From: Dehalogenimonas etheniformans
GTDB taxonomy: Bacteria > Chloroflexota > Dehalococcoidia > Dehalococcoidales > Dehalococcoidaceae
Assembly: GCF_014672715.2 (NCBI RefSeq)
Contig: NZ_CP058566.2
Span: 1,302,001 to 1,366,000 of the forward strand
Reading direction: 5' to 3'
DNA: 64,000 nucleotides
Each line of letters starts with the position of its first letter. Position 1 is the stretch's first letter. Positions 44,016 through 53,251 of this stretch are shown here, piece after piece. A model generated the notes under the pieces. It did no database searches. It was not told where the DNA came from and worked only from the letters and a program-made list of their open reading frames with translations. The position numbers were made by a program, and so were the translations under genes.

Positions 44016-45115
44016 ACATCGAAACCGCATCCGGACCCCAGCTGGTTGCCTGGGAAATCACCCGAAGCTGCAATTTATCATGTGCCCACTGCCGGGCATC
44101 GGCACAGAGCGGCGGATATGAAGGCGAACTGTCGACCGAAGAGTGTTTCAAGATGGTCGATCAGATCGCTGAAGTTGGGAGCCCGATCCTGATCCTTACC
44201 GGTGGCGAGCCGCTTCTCCGCGAGGATGTCTTCGATATCGGCAAGTACGCGATCGGAAAAGGTCTGCGGGTGGTGATGGGGACCAACGGCACAATGGTCA
44301 CAGGGGCAATTGCTCAAAAGATGAAATCCGTGCCTTTATCCCGCATCAGCATCAGCCTGGATTATCCGACTCCAGACCTTCAGGATGAATTCCGTGGAGC
44401 AAGGGGGGCTTTCCAGTCGGCTATCGCCGGCATCAGAAATGCCCAAGAAGCAGGGATCGAAGTCCAGATCAATATGACGGTGACCAGAAAAAACGCCGAA
44501 TATCTGCCTGAACTCGTCGATCTAGCCCTTGACCTCGGCGTGGCTGCGTTCCATCCGTTTATGCTGGTGCCTACGGGCCGAGGTAAAGGCCTGGCTCAAG
44601 AGGAACTATCGCCCGAAGATTATGAAGCCACTCTCAAGTGGATCTACCAGAAACAAAAAGAGCTTGGCGATCGGTTTAATTTCAAACCGACCGATGCCCC
44701 ACATTATTACAGGATCGTCAAGCAGTGCGGCGGAAGCGTCAGTTTCGGGCACGGGCACCGGCCAAACCAGGGGCAACCGTCACCCCATCACGGGATGAAC
44801 GCCCACACCCGCGGCTGCCTGGCGGGTACCGGTTTCTGCTTCATCTCCCACACAGGGAAGGTCCAAGGCTGCGGTTACCTGGATATCGAGGCCGGCGACA
44901 TCAAAAAGAATACCTTCTCTGAAGTCTGGAATGAGTCTCCCCTTTTTCGTGAGATTAGGGATCTTTCTAAACTTAAAGGCAAATGCGGACGCTGCGAGTT
45001 TAAAACGGTCTGCGGCGGATGCCGGGCGCGCGCCTACGAGACCAGCGGCGATTACCTGGCCGCTGAACCTTATTGCGTTTATAGGCCGACGGGAAACGTC
45101 GCGGTTACCGTATAA
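44012..45115 (+). CDS. Radical SAM/SPASM protein, AhbC/NirJ-like
   Basis: A 367-residue radical SAM enzyme. The cluster motif is C20-NLS-C24-AH-C27, followed by LTGGEPLLRED. The C-terminal SPASM region has GCLAGTGFCFISHTGKVQGCGYL and GKCGRCEFKTVCGGCRARAYE, as in heme-pathway enzymes AhbC/AhbD/NirJ. Between the barrel and SPASM is a His/Gly-rich segment (about residues 245-262, FGHGHRPNQGQPSPHHG). The TTG start overlaps the regulator stop. No ahbA/B or sirohaem genes are near, so a substrate other than tetrapyrrole is possible. Confidence 0.78.
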   Translation: MNIETASGPQLVAWEITRSCNLSCAHCRASAQSGGYEGELSTEECFKMVDQIAEVGSPILILTGGEPLLREDVFDIGKYAIGKGLRVVMGTNGTMVTGAIAQKMKSVPLSRISISLDYPTPDLQDEFRGARGAFQSAIAGIRNAQEAGIEVQINMTVTRKNAEYLPELVDLALDLGVAAFHPFMLVPTGRGKGLAQEELSPEDYEATLKWIYQKQKELGDRFNFKPTDAPHYYRIVKQCGGSVSFGHGHRPNQGQPSPHHGMNAHTRGCLAGTGFCFISHTGKVQGCGYLDIEAGDIKKNTFSEVWNESPLFREIRDLSKLKGKCGRCEFKTVCGGCRARAYETSGDYLAAEPYCVYRPTGNVAVTV

Positions 45116-45144
45116 ATCAAGCGGAAGAGAAACCGAAGGTAACT

Positions 45145-47244
45145 ATGACGTCCGTAGAAAAGTCAAAGCCAATGACGGAGCCCAGACAAGGCGGGCTTTC
45201 CCGTTATCACTACATGCCAAAGCCGGTAAAGGTAATATTTCTTCTGGCGCCGGTCATTGCCTCGACACTGTTCGTCATCCACTGGTTTTCCATACCTATT
45301 TTCGGCCATATCCTTGCCGGCACGATCTATTCGTATCTCCTCTACGCCATCCTCGGATTCAACATCTTCATCGGCCTTGGCGCCACCAAGAAACAGAATA
45401 GGCAAGCTCCACCGTGGTACGACTATATTCTGGGCGTGACACTGGTTGGCATAATCATTTTCTTCATGTTCAACATCAACGACATCACCTACCACAATTG
45501 GGATTCGCCACCGAATAACTGGGTTTTCGCCTCTGCAGTTACCATAAGTTTGCTGGTCATCGAAGCCGGGAGAAGAGTCGGCGGGTGGGGACTCGCGGCT
45601 CTCCTGGTTTTCTCGATCATCTACCCATTGTTTTCCTCAAGCCATTTCCTGGCGACCCATTTCGGCGGCGTTTTCTATGGTGCTTCTTTCCCATTCAAAG
45701 AGATCGTGAGTTCGTTCGCTTTCGGCGCCAACGGGATGCTCGGCATTCCGGCACAGATGCTGGGTGAACTTATCCTCGGTTTCTTCCTGTTCGCCGGCTT
45801 GATAATGGGAATGGGCGGCGGCAGTTTCTTCATGAACCTGGCTACCTCGTTAATGGGCAAAGTACGAGGCGGTCAAGCCAAGGTGGCAGTACTGGCCAGC
45901 GGCTTTTTCGGCAGCATCACCGGCAGCGCTATGGCTAACATTGCCGGTACGGGTTCCTTCACCATCCCAGCGATGAAAAAATCCGGGTTCGAAGCGGAGG
46001 ACGCGGCGGCGATCGAGGCCTGTGCCTCCTCCGGCAGCGATTCTATGCCGCCGGTGCTGGGAGGACTGATCTTTTTCATGGTTGCAATATTCGGCGTCGA
46101 CTACGCCGATGTTGTTATCGCCGCCTTCCTTCCTTCAGTCCTGTTCTACCTCGGGCTGCTGGTACAGGTCGATGGATATGCCGCACGGAATAATCTGAAG
46201 GGATCGAATGGTGAAGACCTGCCTAAATGGTGGCGCGTCATCCGGGACGGTTGGGTATACATAGCAGGTTTAGGGGTCCTGGCTTTCGGTCTGGTGTACA
46301 TGAGATGGGGAGCGATAACCCCGGTGTACGCCACAGGCGTGGTCATTGCACTTCAGCTTTTCCAATGGGCTGTACGCAGAATCTCACCAAAAAAACAGGG
46401 TCAAAGCCCGATAAAAACCAATTTCGGAGGCGCCTGGAAAAGTGTAGAAACCGGGTTGGTACAAACCGCCGGCCTGGTAAACTACGTTGTTGCGATATTC
46501 ATCGGGATGGGTCTTATCCTTGTCGGTCTCCTCAAGACCGGGGTAGCTGCCGGGCTGGCGGCATGGATCATCAGCCTAGGCGGCGATAATTTGTATCTTA
46601 TCCTATTCATCTGCCTTGGTTTCTGTGTTGTTATGGGCACTTTCGGACTGGAACGGACGGCTTACATCTTTCTGGCGATTATTGCGGTGCCGGCGATCAT
46701 GACCCTGAGCAAAACTGCCCCGGAATTTCAGGCGGCGGGAGGCCTTTCCATCATCGGCCTCAACCTGTTCATTATTTCCTATTCCAACCTTGGAGGCATC
46801 ACACCACCAGTGGCATTAAATGCATTTGTCGCCGCCAATATCGCTGGCGCCAACCCGATGAAGACTGCCTGGATAGCCTGCCGCATGGGCGCGGTGCTGG
46901 CCTTCATCCCGTTTTTCTACGTATTACAACCGTCGCTTCTGATCATTTACACTCCGTGGTGGCAGACGCTCATCCATTTTGCCCAGGCCTTCATCGGCGT
47001 CTGGCTGTTGTCTTCAGGGCTGGCGGGATACCTGGTGGGCGCCGGAGAACTCAAAAGGGTTGCAAGATTGCTTCTTATCCTCGGCGGCTTCTCCCTGGCC
47101 TTCCCTCAGCCGGCAGTGTTCGGCGCGGGAGTAATCATCAGTCTAGCGACTATCTCCATCACGGTTTTATCCAACCGCGCTAAAAGTGTTCAAATCCCAA
47201 AAGTTAGTATCCCCCAAGCAAGTCTGGCGGAGGATGAGAGATGA
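45145..47244 (+). CDS. TRAP transporter, fused 4TM/12TM permease (TAXI type)
   Basis: A 699-residue inner-membrane permease with the small (DctQ-like) and large (DctM-like) subunits fused, as is usual for TAXI-TRAP systems. Conserved parts are GGGSFFMNLATSLMGKVRGGQAKVAVLASGFFGSITGSAMANIAGTGSFTIP and SGSDSMPPVLGGLIFFMVAIFG, together with the C-terminal SYSNLGGITPPVALNAFVAANIAGANPMKTA. It lies 29 bases after the radical SAM gene and overlaps the receptor gene by four bases. Confidence 0.92.
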   Translation: MTSVEKSKPMTEPRQGGLSRYHYMPKPVKVIFLLAPVIASTLFVIHWFSIPIFGHILAGTIYSYLLYAILGFNIFIGLGATKKQNRQAPPWYDYILGVTLVGIIIFFMFNINDITYHNWDSPPNNWVFASAVTISLLVIEAGRRVGGWGLAALLVFSIIYPLFSSSHFLATHFGGVFYGASFPFKEIVSSFAFGANGMLGIPAQMLGELILGFFLFAGLIMGMGGGSFFMNLATSLMGKVRGGQAKVAVLASGFFGSITGSAMANIAGTGSFTIPAMKKSGFEAEDAAAIEACASSGSDSMPPVLGGLIFFMVAIFGVDYADVVIAAFLPSVLFYLGLLVQVDGYAARNNLKGSNGEDLPKWWRVIRDGWVYIAGLGVLAFGLVYMRWGAITPVYATGVVIALQLFQWAVRRISPKKQGQSPIKTNFGGAWKSVETGLVQTAGLVNYVVAIFIGMGLILVGLLKTGVAAGLAAWIISLGGDNLYLILFICLGFCVVMGTFGLERTAYIFLAIIAVPAIMTLSKTAPEFQAAGGLSIIGLNLFIISYSNLGGITPPVALNAFVAANIAGANPMKTAWIACRMGAVLAFIPFFYVLQPSLLIIYTPWWQTLIHFAQAFIGVWLLSSGLAGYLVGAGELKRVARLLLILGGFSLAFPQPAVFGAGVIISLATISITVLSNRAKSVQIPKVSIPQASLAEDER

Positions 47245-48842
47245 ATCCAATCTTACGTAAATTGTTTGGCGGTGCCGCGGTTTTATTGTCGGCGGTGCTG
47301 TTATCGGGCTGTGGAGGGAACTCGATTTACAACTCGACGTCCCCTGCCGGGACCGCTTTTACTTGGCCTGACGCCCTGCTCTTTGCCGCTACCGGCGACT
47401 CCGGACAAGCAAAGATGGTCTCCTGGGCTTCGGCAATGCAAAGCGGGCTGAACGGGCCCTTGATCAGGGTAGTCACCGAGGCTGCCTGGACGAATACTTA
47501 TAAGGATATGAAAGCCGGCAAGATGGTGTTGTCACAGTGCGACAAGGTTACACTTGCTGACGACATCGAAGCTAAAAACGAGTACGCCATGCCCGACGGC
47601 GGCCCATGGATGGCTGGAATGGTGTGGATAGACTCACTTGCTTCCACCGGGTTCATGGTCCGTGGCAATTCCAACATGTACAAACCTGAAGACATCAAAC
47701 CCGGAACCAGGATTGCTATCTGGAACAATCAATCCGCTACAATGTCGCCTTTCCTTTCACTGTTTGCCTGGGCCGGAATTGACCAGAAAGACATTGTCTG
47801 GGTGAACACGGGCGATTACAATGCCTGCCCGAGGGCGGTGGTCGAAGGCCGCGCTGATATAGCTATGGCCGCCCCGGTGACTCCGGCGGTAATGGAGGCT
47901 TCGGCGGCTCCGTCCGGGATACGATACCTGTCGATGAAACCAGCCGACAACCCCAAGGGAGCCGCGGCATTCCTGGCCATAAGCCCGATGTATGATTTCA
48001 GCCCGATCACCGCCGGACCGGCGAGCGCCATCGGCACCTGGGCGATTTCCAGCTATAAGTACCTTGCAGCAGACACCAGCACCGATGCAGAACTGATCTA
48101 CCGCCTGGTCAAATGGCTCGACGAGAACTACTCATCTTACAAAGACAGCTACGCTTCAAACACCAATATGACTTTCCAGGATGTTTTCAGCGCCCTCCAG
48201 ACCACCTTCATGCCGGTGCATCCCGGCCTGATCAAATACCTCAAAGAAAAAGGCGTCTGGAACGCGGACTACGAAAAACGCAACCAGACGAATATCACTC
48301 TCTTCCAAAAATATGTTACCAGCTACCAGGACGCGATGAAACAGGCCACCTCCAAAGGAATCGACATCAAAGCCTCGAACAGCGTATGGATCGAATTTTG
48401 GGAGAACTACAAAAAGACCAACGCCATCCCATTGCTCCGCATGCACGTCAGTTTGACCCAGGACGCCGCAATAACGCTGCCAGGAGGATACATCGCCCCC
48501 CCGACCACCACGACTCCATCCCCAACGACAACTGCCCCTCCCCCGACGATAACCGCGTCGGCAATCCCTATCAGTGTCGACATTTCTGACGCTCACCCGG
48601 GTGACGATGTGACGGTTACTATCAAAACCACCCCCGGCGCCGAAGTCACCATCCTGTTTACCATGCCCAACGGTACGAACAGCACTTTCCCGACGGATAA
48701 CAAGAAGACTGCCGGTGCCGACGGGCGGATCACCTGGACGTGGAACATCAATTCCCATGTACCATCCGGGGAAGCGACTTTCACCTTCACCGCCGTTCTG
48801 AACGGCCAGACATCAACGCTTGCGGTCAAAAAGGTAATCTAG
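47241..48842 (+). CDS. TAXI-family TRAP solute receptor with C-terminal Ig-like domain
   Basis: Lipoprotein receptor of the adjacent permease. Signal peptide with lipobox LLSG-C24. The TAXI binding domain covers about residues 45-410 (SGLNGPLIRVVTEAAWTNTYKDMKAGKMVLSQCDK). A Thr/Pro linker (about 413-436) then leads to an extra domain of about 95 residues ending SGEATFTFTAVLNGQTSTLAVKKV, which looks like an Ig-like/invasin-type beta sandwich. TAXI receptors are usually about 330 residues, so both the linker and the extra domain are unusual. Coupled to the permease by ATGA. Confidence 0.85.
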   Translation: MNPILRKLFGGAAVLLSAVLLSGCGGNSIYNSTSPAGTAFTWPDALLFAATGDSGQAKMVSWASAMQSGLNGPLIRVVTEAAWTNTYKDMKAGKMVLSQCDKVTLADDIEAKNEYAMPDGGPWMAGMVWIDSLASTGFMVRGNSNMYKPEDIKPGTRIAIWNNQSATMSPFLSLFAWAGIDQKDIVWVNTGDYNACPRAVVEGRADIAMAAPVTPAVMEASAAPSGIRYLSMKPADNPKGAAAFLAISPMYDFSPITAGPASAIGTWAISSYKYLAADTSTDAELIYRLVKWLDENYSSYKDSYASNTNMTFQDVFSALQTTFMPVHPGLIKYLKEKGVWNADYEKRNQTNITLFQKYVTSYQDAMKQATSKGIDIKASNSVWIEFWENYKKTNAIPLLRMHVSLTQDAAITLPGGYIAPPTTTTPSPTTTAPPPTITASAIPISVDISDAHPGDDVTVTIKTTPGAEVTILFTMPNGTNSTFPTDNKKTAGADGRITWTWNINSHVPSGEATFTFTAVLNGQTSTLAVKKVI

Positions 48843-48853
48843 TTACTGCATTT

Positions 48854-48885
48854 CGAGGAGCGTCGTTTCACGCGATGTCTCCTCG
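48854..48885. terminator. Hairpin between convergent TAXI receptor and GSDH-like genes
   Basis: CGAGGAG (48854-48860) pairs with CTCCTCG (48879-48885), with a partial inner stem CGTCG..CGATG. It lies between convergent stops, but T-runs are weak. Confidence 0.45.
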
Positions 48886-48900
48886 TAATTTGGTCCGTGG

Positions 48901-50151
48901 TTAAGGAACGATCTTAAAGACCTTACCGGTTTTGCCGCTAGGACCGGCGTTATCAGATGCCAGGACATAGACTTCTCCATTTGCGTCCTGCCCAAATGAT
49001 CGAAGCAACGTGCCCAGCCTCCCGTCCCGGCCATTCTTGATCATAAGTTCCCCAAAAGGCCACGCGGCTTCGCCTCCAGCGGGGCGTCGGGCGGCGAACA
49101 CCTTACCCGTCGGATTATCGCCATTATCGCTGTAGTCACCGAAGATGTAAGTTCCGTCAAGCCCTGGAATCGATTTTCCCCGGTATACATAACCGCCGAT
49201 AACCGATGAACCGAGGCCGCCGGAAGAGGCATTCTGATATTCGATCATGGGTTGGATCAGGGGTCGCCCCTGATCATTAACTTTCGGTGGCGTTGAAGTG
49301 ATCAACTTCCATGGGTCGCCGGGATCGAAACCGTGGGTGCCCTCCATCAAATTCCAGCCGTAATTGCCTCCTTTGACGATGATGTCGACCTCCTCCCACT
49401 GGTGTTGACCGGCATCACCGGCAAAAAGTTCACGGCTGCCTCCCATGTCGAAGGAAATATGAAAAGGATTACGGAGACCCCAGGCAAAGATCTCCGGCCG
49501 GCCTCCGCCATTGGCGAAGGGATTGTCTTTGGGGATGCTATAAGGTTTTCCACCATCGACGTCGATCCTTAAAATTTTCCCGAGAAGAGTATCGGTGTTT
49601 TGGGCATTGCCTCCCGGCACGTGGCCGCGACCGACGTCGTTAGCTCCGCCGCCGTCCCCCAGCGGGATATATAAAAACCCGTCAGGCCCGAAAGTGATCT
49701 GCCCGCCGTTGTGGTTGAATTCCGGTTCATCGACCTCAAGGATGATATTTTCGGAATCGACATCAGCCATATCGAAACCCGCTGTAGTAACATTGAACTC
49801 TGAGATGTGACTGGTATGGTCCCAACCGGCCGGAGCTCCCACGCGGAGAGGGGCGGAGTAATAAACAAAGAACCTCCCGTTTTCGGCAAACCGGGGATGC
49901 AAAGCCAGCCCCAACAATCCCCGTTCATCATAACCGGCATTAAGGCGAATCATCCTCGGTTTTAAATCCAATAAAACCGCCGGGTCACGATTCGGTTGAA
50001 CAATTGAAATCCTTCCGGTTTGATCCGCAACGAGAAACCTCCCACGGCCATCAGGGAGTTCAACCAAAGCTATGGGTGAGGTAAAACCGGAAGAAAGCAG
50101 TTCAAGCGATATCTCGGTGGTTTGTGCTTGAGTATCGGCTTTTGAATTCAT
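48901..50151 (-). CDS. PQQ-type glucose/sorbosone dehydrogenase-like beta-propeller
   Basis: A 416-residue six-bladed propeller of the GSDH family. Typical segments: GFTSPIALVELPDGRGRFLVADQTGRI, ERGLLGLALHPRFAENGRFFVYYSAP, FNHNGGQITFGPDGFLYIPLGDGGG, and AWGLRNPFHISFD followed by AGDAGQHQWEEVDII. These supply the PQQ/Ca contacts in true dehydrogenases. No Sec or Tat signal is visible, which is odd for this normally exported family. Convergent with the TAXI receptor gene. Confidence 0.85.
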   Translation of the reverse strand: MNSKADTQAQTTEISLELLSSGFTSPIALVELPDGRGRFLVADQTGRISIVQPNRDPAVLLDLKPRMIRLNAGYDERGLLGLALHPRFAENGRFFVYYSAPLRVGAPAGWDHTSHISEFNVTTAGFDMADVDSENIILEVDEPEFNHNGGQITFGPDGFLYIPLGDGGGANDVGRGHVPGGNAQNTDTLLGKILRIDVDGGKPYSIPKDNPFANGGGRPEIFAWGLRNPFHISFDMGGSRELFAGDAGQHQWEEVDIIVKGGNYGWNLMEGTHGFDPGDPWKLITSTPPKVNDQGRPLIQPMIEYQNASSGGLGSSVIGGYVYRGKSIPGLDGTYIFGDYSDNGDNPTGKVFAARRPAGGEAAWPFGELMIKNGRDGRLGTLLRSFGQDANGEVYVLASDNAGPSGKTGKVFKIVP

Positions 50152-50301
50152 CGGAGTGCCCTCCGTTCAGAGAAAAATTCATCCAATTCAACCTATACTG
50201 GTTTTTCGTATTATGCAATCCGTATGAGTACCTAATTTCACCAATCCGGGTCACTGCGGATTTTCCAAACTATCATTTCAAAGCTATAATTATTCGTTTC
50301 A

Positions 50302-52281
50302 ATGCTCACCCTAAATAACATTTCAAAGTCTTTCGGCGCCCGGAACCTTTTCAGCGGCGTGACATTCCATATAGGCGCACGCGACAGGACGGCTCTTTTA
50401 GGACCCAACGGGACTGGAAAGACTACCCTGTTTTCCTTGATCGCGGATGAAAACCCACCTGATGGAGGAACGATCACCCGACCCAAAGACATCACCATCG
50501 GGTACCTGAAGCAGGAAATCGACAATCAATCAGCAAAACCGCTGCTCGAAGAGGTGGCGGCCTCAGCGATACACACGGCGAAACTCGAACATCGAATAAG
50601 GGTATTACAGGAAGAGATAGCCGAAAACTCAGATGAAGAGGAACTGGAACCCCTGCTGAAAGAACTTGGCGAATTACAGCACCGCTTTGAAACAAGCGGC
50701 GGCTACGACGTAGAGCACGAGGCGAGGATGATCCTGACAGGATTGGGGTTTAAGGAGAGCGATTTCTTCAGACCGATGTCCGCGTTTTCCGGAGGCTGGA
50801 TAATGAGGGCGGAACTAGGCAAAATCCTGCTCCAGAATCCGGACCTGCTGCTCCTGGACGAACCTACAAACCATCTTGACCTTGAAACACAGTTGTGGTT
50901 CGAGAACTATCTCGCCAACTACCAGGGCGCGGCCCTGTTGACCTCCCACGACCGTGCCTTTCTGAACCGGGTGGTTCGACGGGTAGTTTCGCTCGAAAAC
51001 GAAAGAGCAAAGGTCTATGCGGGAAACCACGACGCTTTTGTCCTGGCACGGCAAAGAGAAATCGAAGGATTGGAAGCGGCAGCCGGCCGCCAGGCGGTCA
51101 AGATCGAAAAAGAGACCAGATTCATCGAACGTTTTCGATACAAGAACACCAAAGCAAAGCAAGTGCAGTCTCGAATCAAAGCATTGGATAAACTCCAGCG
51201 GGTCGAAGTGCCCAGACTGGTAAAAAAGATAAAATTCAGCTTCCCCGATCCACCACACTCAGGTGAAGAGGTAATTACCCTAAAGCATTTGGGCAAAGCC
51301 TATGGAGACAATGTCGTCTATAAGGATCTGAACCTTTCTCTCCGGCGCGGCGACAGGGTCGCTTTGATCGGTCCAAACGGCGCCGGTAAAAGCACCCTGC
51401 TAAAAATCCTGGCGGGCGTTCTGTCATTTGAAAAAGGCGAACGGCATCTTGGGTACAACGTCGTTTCAGCCTACTATGCCCAGCACCAGCTCGATCTGCT
51501 GGACAGCAACAATACCGTTATTCAAGAATTGAACTTGGTAGCACCCTTGGAAACGGAACAGCGGCTGAGGTCGATCCTCGGGGGTTTTTTATTCACCGGA
51601 GACGACGTCCAGAAAAAGGTCGGAGTGCTTTCCGGCGGTGAAAAAGCTCGGTTGGCTATTGCCAAGATGCTGACCCAACCGGCTAACCTTTTACTGATGG
51701 ACGAACCGACGAATCACCTGGATATCGCATCACGGGAAGTCCTGGCCGACGCCCTCGAAAGCTACAAGGGCACTCTGTGTTTCATTACCCATGACCGCAC
51801 TCTGATCAGCCAAACGGCCAATAAAATTATCGACATCAGAAACGGACAGGTCTCGGTCTATCCGGGCACTTACTACGAATATCTATATCACATGGAATCG
51901 GCCTCATCCATTTCAACGACAGGTTCACCGCAATCTGAAAAACACGTAATTTCTACAGAGCCAGCAGTCGATCCGCGGCGCCGGAGAGCGGCAGCCGGAG
52001 AAATCAGGAACGAATTCAACCGAAAACTCACTCCACTCAAAAACCGGATTACCCAGATCGAAGAAGAACTAGAACAGGACGAATCCGAACTAGCGGGAAT
52101 TGAACTAGAGTTTGCTAAACCCGAGGCTTATGGAGACTCCCAGGCAGTTGTTGCCAGAATCGAACGGCACAAGACGCTTAAAGCGAACATGCAAGAACGA
52201 ACCAGCGAGTGGGAAAACTTGATACGCGAAGAGGAAGAACTGCACACCAGTCTCAATAACGCGCTGGCCGCCCTAGATTAG
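50302..52281 (+). CDS. ABC-F family ATPase
   Basis: A soluble twin-ATPase protein of 659 residues, of the kind that acts on ribosomes. NBD1 has Walker A LGPNGTGKTT and FSGGWIMRAELGKILLQNPDLLLLDEPTNHLD. NBD2 has IGPNGAGKST and LSGGEKARLAIAKMLTQPANLLLMDEPTNHLD. The linker between them is the basic Uup/Ettr-type arm (KETRFIERFRYKNTKAKQVQSRIKALDKL). The C-terminus is a coiled coil (about 560-655). No transmembrane domain. Translation factor or antibiotic-protection roles cannot be told apart here. Confidence 0.92.
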   Translation: MLTLNNISKSFGARNLFSGVTFHIGARDRTALLGPNGTGKTTLFSLIADENPPDGGTITRPKDITIGYLKQEIDNQSAKPLLEEVAASAIHTAKLEHRIRVLQEEIAENSDEEELEPLLKELGELQHRFETSGGYDVEHEARMILTGLGFKESDFFRPMSAFSGGWIMRAELGKILLQNPDLLLLDEPTNHLDLETQLWFENYLANYQGAALLTSHDRAFLNRVVRRVVSLENERAKVYAGNHDAFVLARQREIEGLEAAAGRQAVKIEKETRFIERFRYKNTKAKQVQSRIKALDKLQRVEVPRLVKKIKFSFPDPPHSGEEVITLKHLGKAYGDNVVYKDLNLSLRRGDRVALIGPNGAGKSTLLKILAGVLSFEKGERHLGYNVVSAYYAQHQLDLLDSNNTVIQELNLVAPLETEQRLRSILGGFLFTGDDVQKKVGVLSGGEKARLAIAKMLTQPANLLLMDEPTNHLDIASREVLADALESYKGTLCFITHDRTLISQTANKIIDIRNGQVSVYPGTYYEYLYHMESASSISTTGSPQSEKHVISTEPAVDPRRRRAAAGEIRNEFNRKLTPLKNRITQIEEELEQDESELAGIELEFAKPEAYGDSQAVVARIERHKTLKANMQERTSEWENLIREEEELHTSLNNALAALD

Positions 52282-52323
52282 GCCTTGAGCTGACCATTTT
52301 TGTATTAGTGATAAAATAACAGT

Positions 52324-53205
52324 ATGAAAATTGGATTGTTCGATACGATCGATCCGGTCCCTGAACTGAAGAACCCGCATGTTATTGTGACCATCCCGCC
52401 ATGGCTAAATGCCGGCGAATCCGCCAGGTTAGCCGTCGAGTACCTCGAAAAACTAACCGACGCTCAGCCCCTGGCCAAGCTATCGTCTCCAGGGGAATTT
52501 TTCGATTTTACCCGCTACCGTCCGACGGTCTCATTGGTTGACGGCGGATCTCGTCTGGATATCCCAAATGCCACCGCCCGTTTCGGGAAAACTGACTCAA
52601 ACGACTTTATCTTGCTCCGGGCGCCCGAACCGCATACCAGATCGGAATCGTACATCGAATCCATCCTGGAATTCTTCAAGCATTTCAAAGTGAAACGCTA
52701 TTGCCTTTTAGGCTCAATGTACGAGATGCTGCCCCATACCCGGCCACCATTCGTTACCGGTTCAGCCAGCAGCCAGTGGCTGCAAAACAGCATCGAGGTC
52801 GCGGGGGTCGTCCCGAGCAACTATGAAGGTCCCACCTCGATAATGAGCCTTGTGGCTCAAGAGGCCAAGAAGCTGGGGATAGAAACCTTAAGCCTGGTCG
52901 TCCATCTGCCCATTTACCTCCCACTCCCTGTCGACCACCGTGGCGAGGTACCGCTGCTTGAAATCTGTGAATCTCTATATGGTATCCCTGTTCCCGTAGT
53001 CGACGTTGAAAAAGCCAAAGAGGAAAATGACCAGGTTAATTCGATGGCTGAGGCTTTCCTTAAAGAGCACCCGCAGCTTAGATTTATGCTTACCCAACTG
53101 GAAAACAATTACGATGCGCGGATTAAAAACCGGGAACAGGTCCGTTTATCACCGGAGATAGAAAAGTTTCTTCAGGATATGAGCCGCGGTTTCGAAGCCA
53201 GTTAA
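52324..53205 (+). CDS. PAC2-family protein
   Basis: A 293-residue protein of the PAC2 (proteasome assembly chaperone 2-like) family, common in archaea, actinobacteria and Dehalococcoidia. Recognisable blocks are HVIVTIPPWLNAGESARLAVEYL, DFTRYRP, YCLLGSMYEMLPHTRPPFVTGSAS and YEGPTSIMSLVAQEAKKLGIETLSLVVHLPIYLP. Its function is unknown in bacteria. The ATG lies 42 bases after the ABC-F gene and the peptidase follows 46 bases later, so the three may be co-transcribed. Confidence 0.85.
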   Translation: MKIGLFDTIDPVPELKNPHVIVTIPPWLNAGESARLAVEYLEKLTDAQPLAKLSSPGEFFDFTRYRPTVSLVDGGSRLDIPNATARFGKTDSNDFILLRAPEPHTRSESYIESILEFFKHFKVKRYCLLGSMYEMLPHTRPPFVTGSASSQWLQNSIEVAGVVPSNYEGPTSIMSLVAQEAKKLGIETLSLVVHLPIYLPLPVDHRGEVPLLEICESLYGIPVPVVDVEKAKEENDQVNSMAEAFLKEHPQLRFMLTQLENNYDARIKNREQVRLSPEIEKFLQDMSRGFEAS

Positions 53206-53251
53206 TTGCAGTCTAAACCTAAAATTAAACACCAATGAAAGAGACCCCCAC

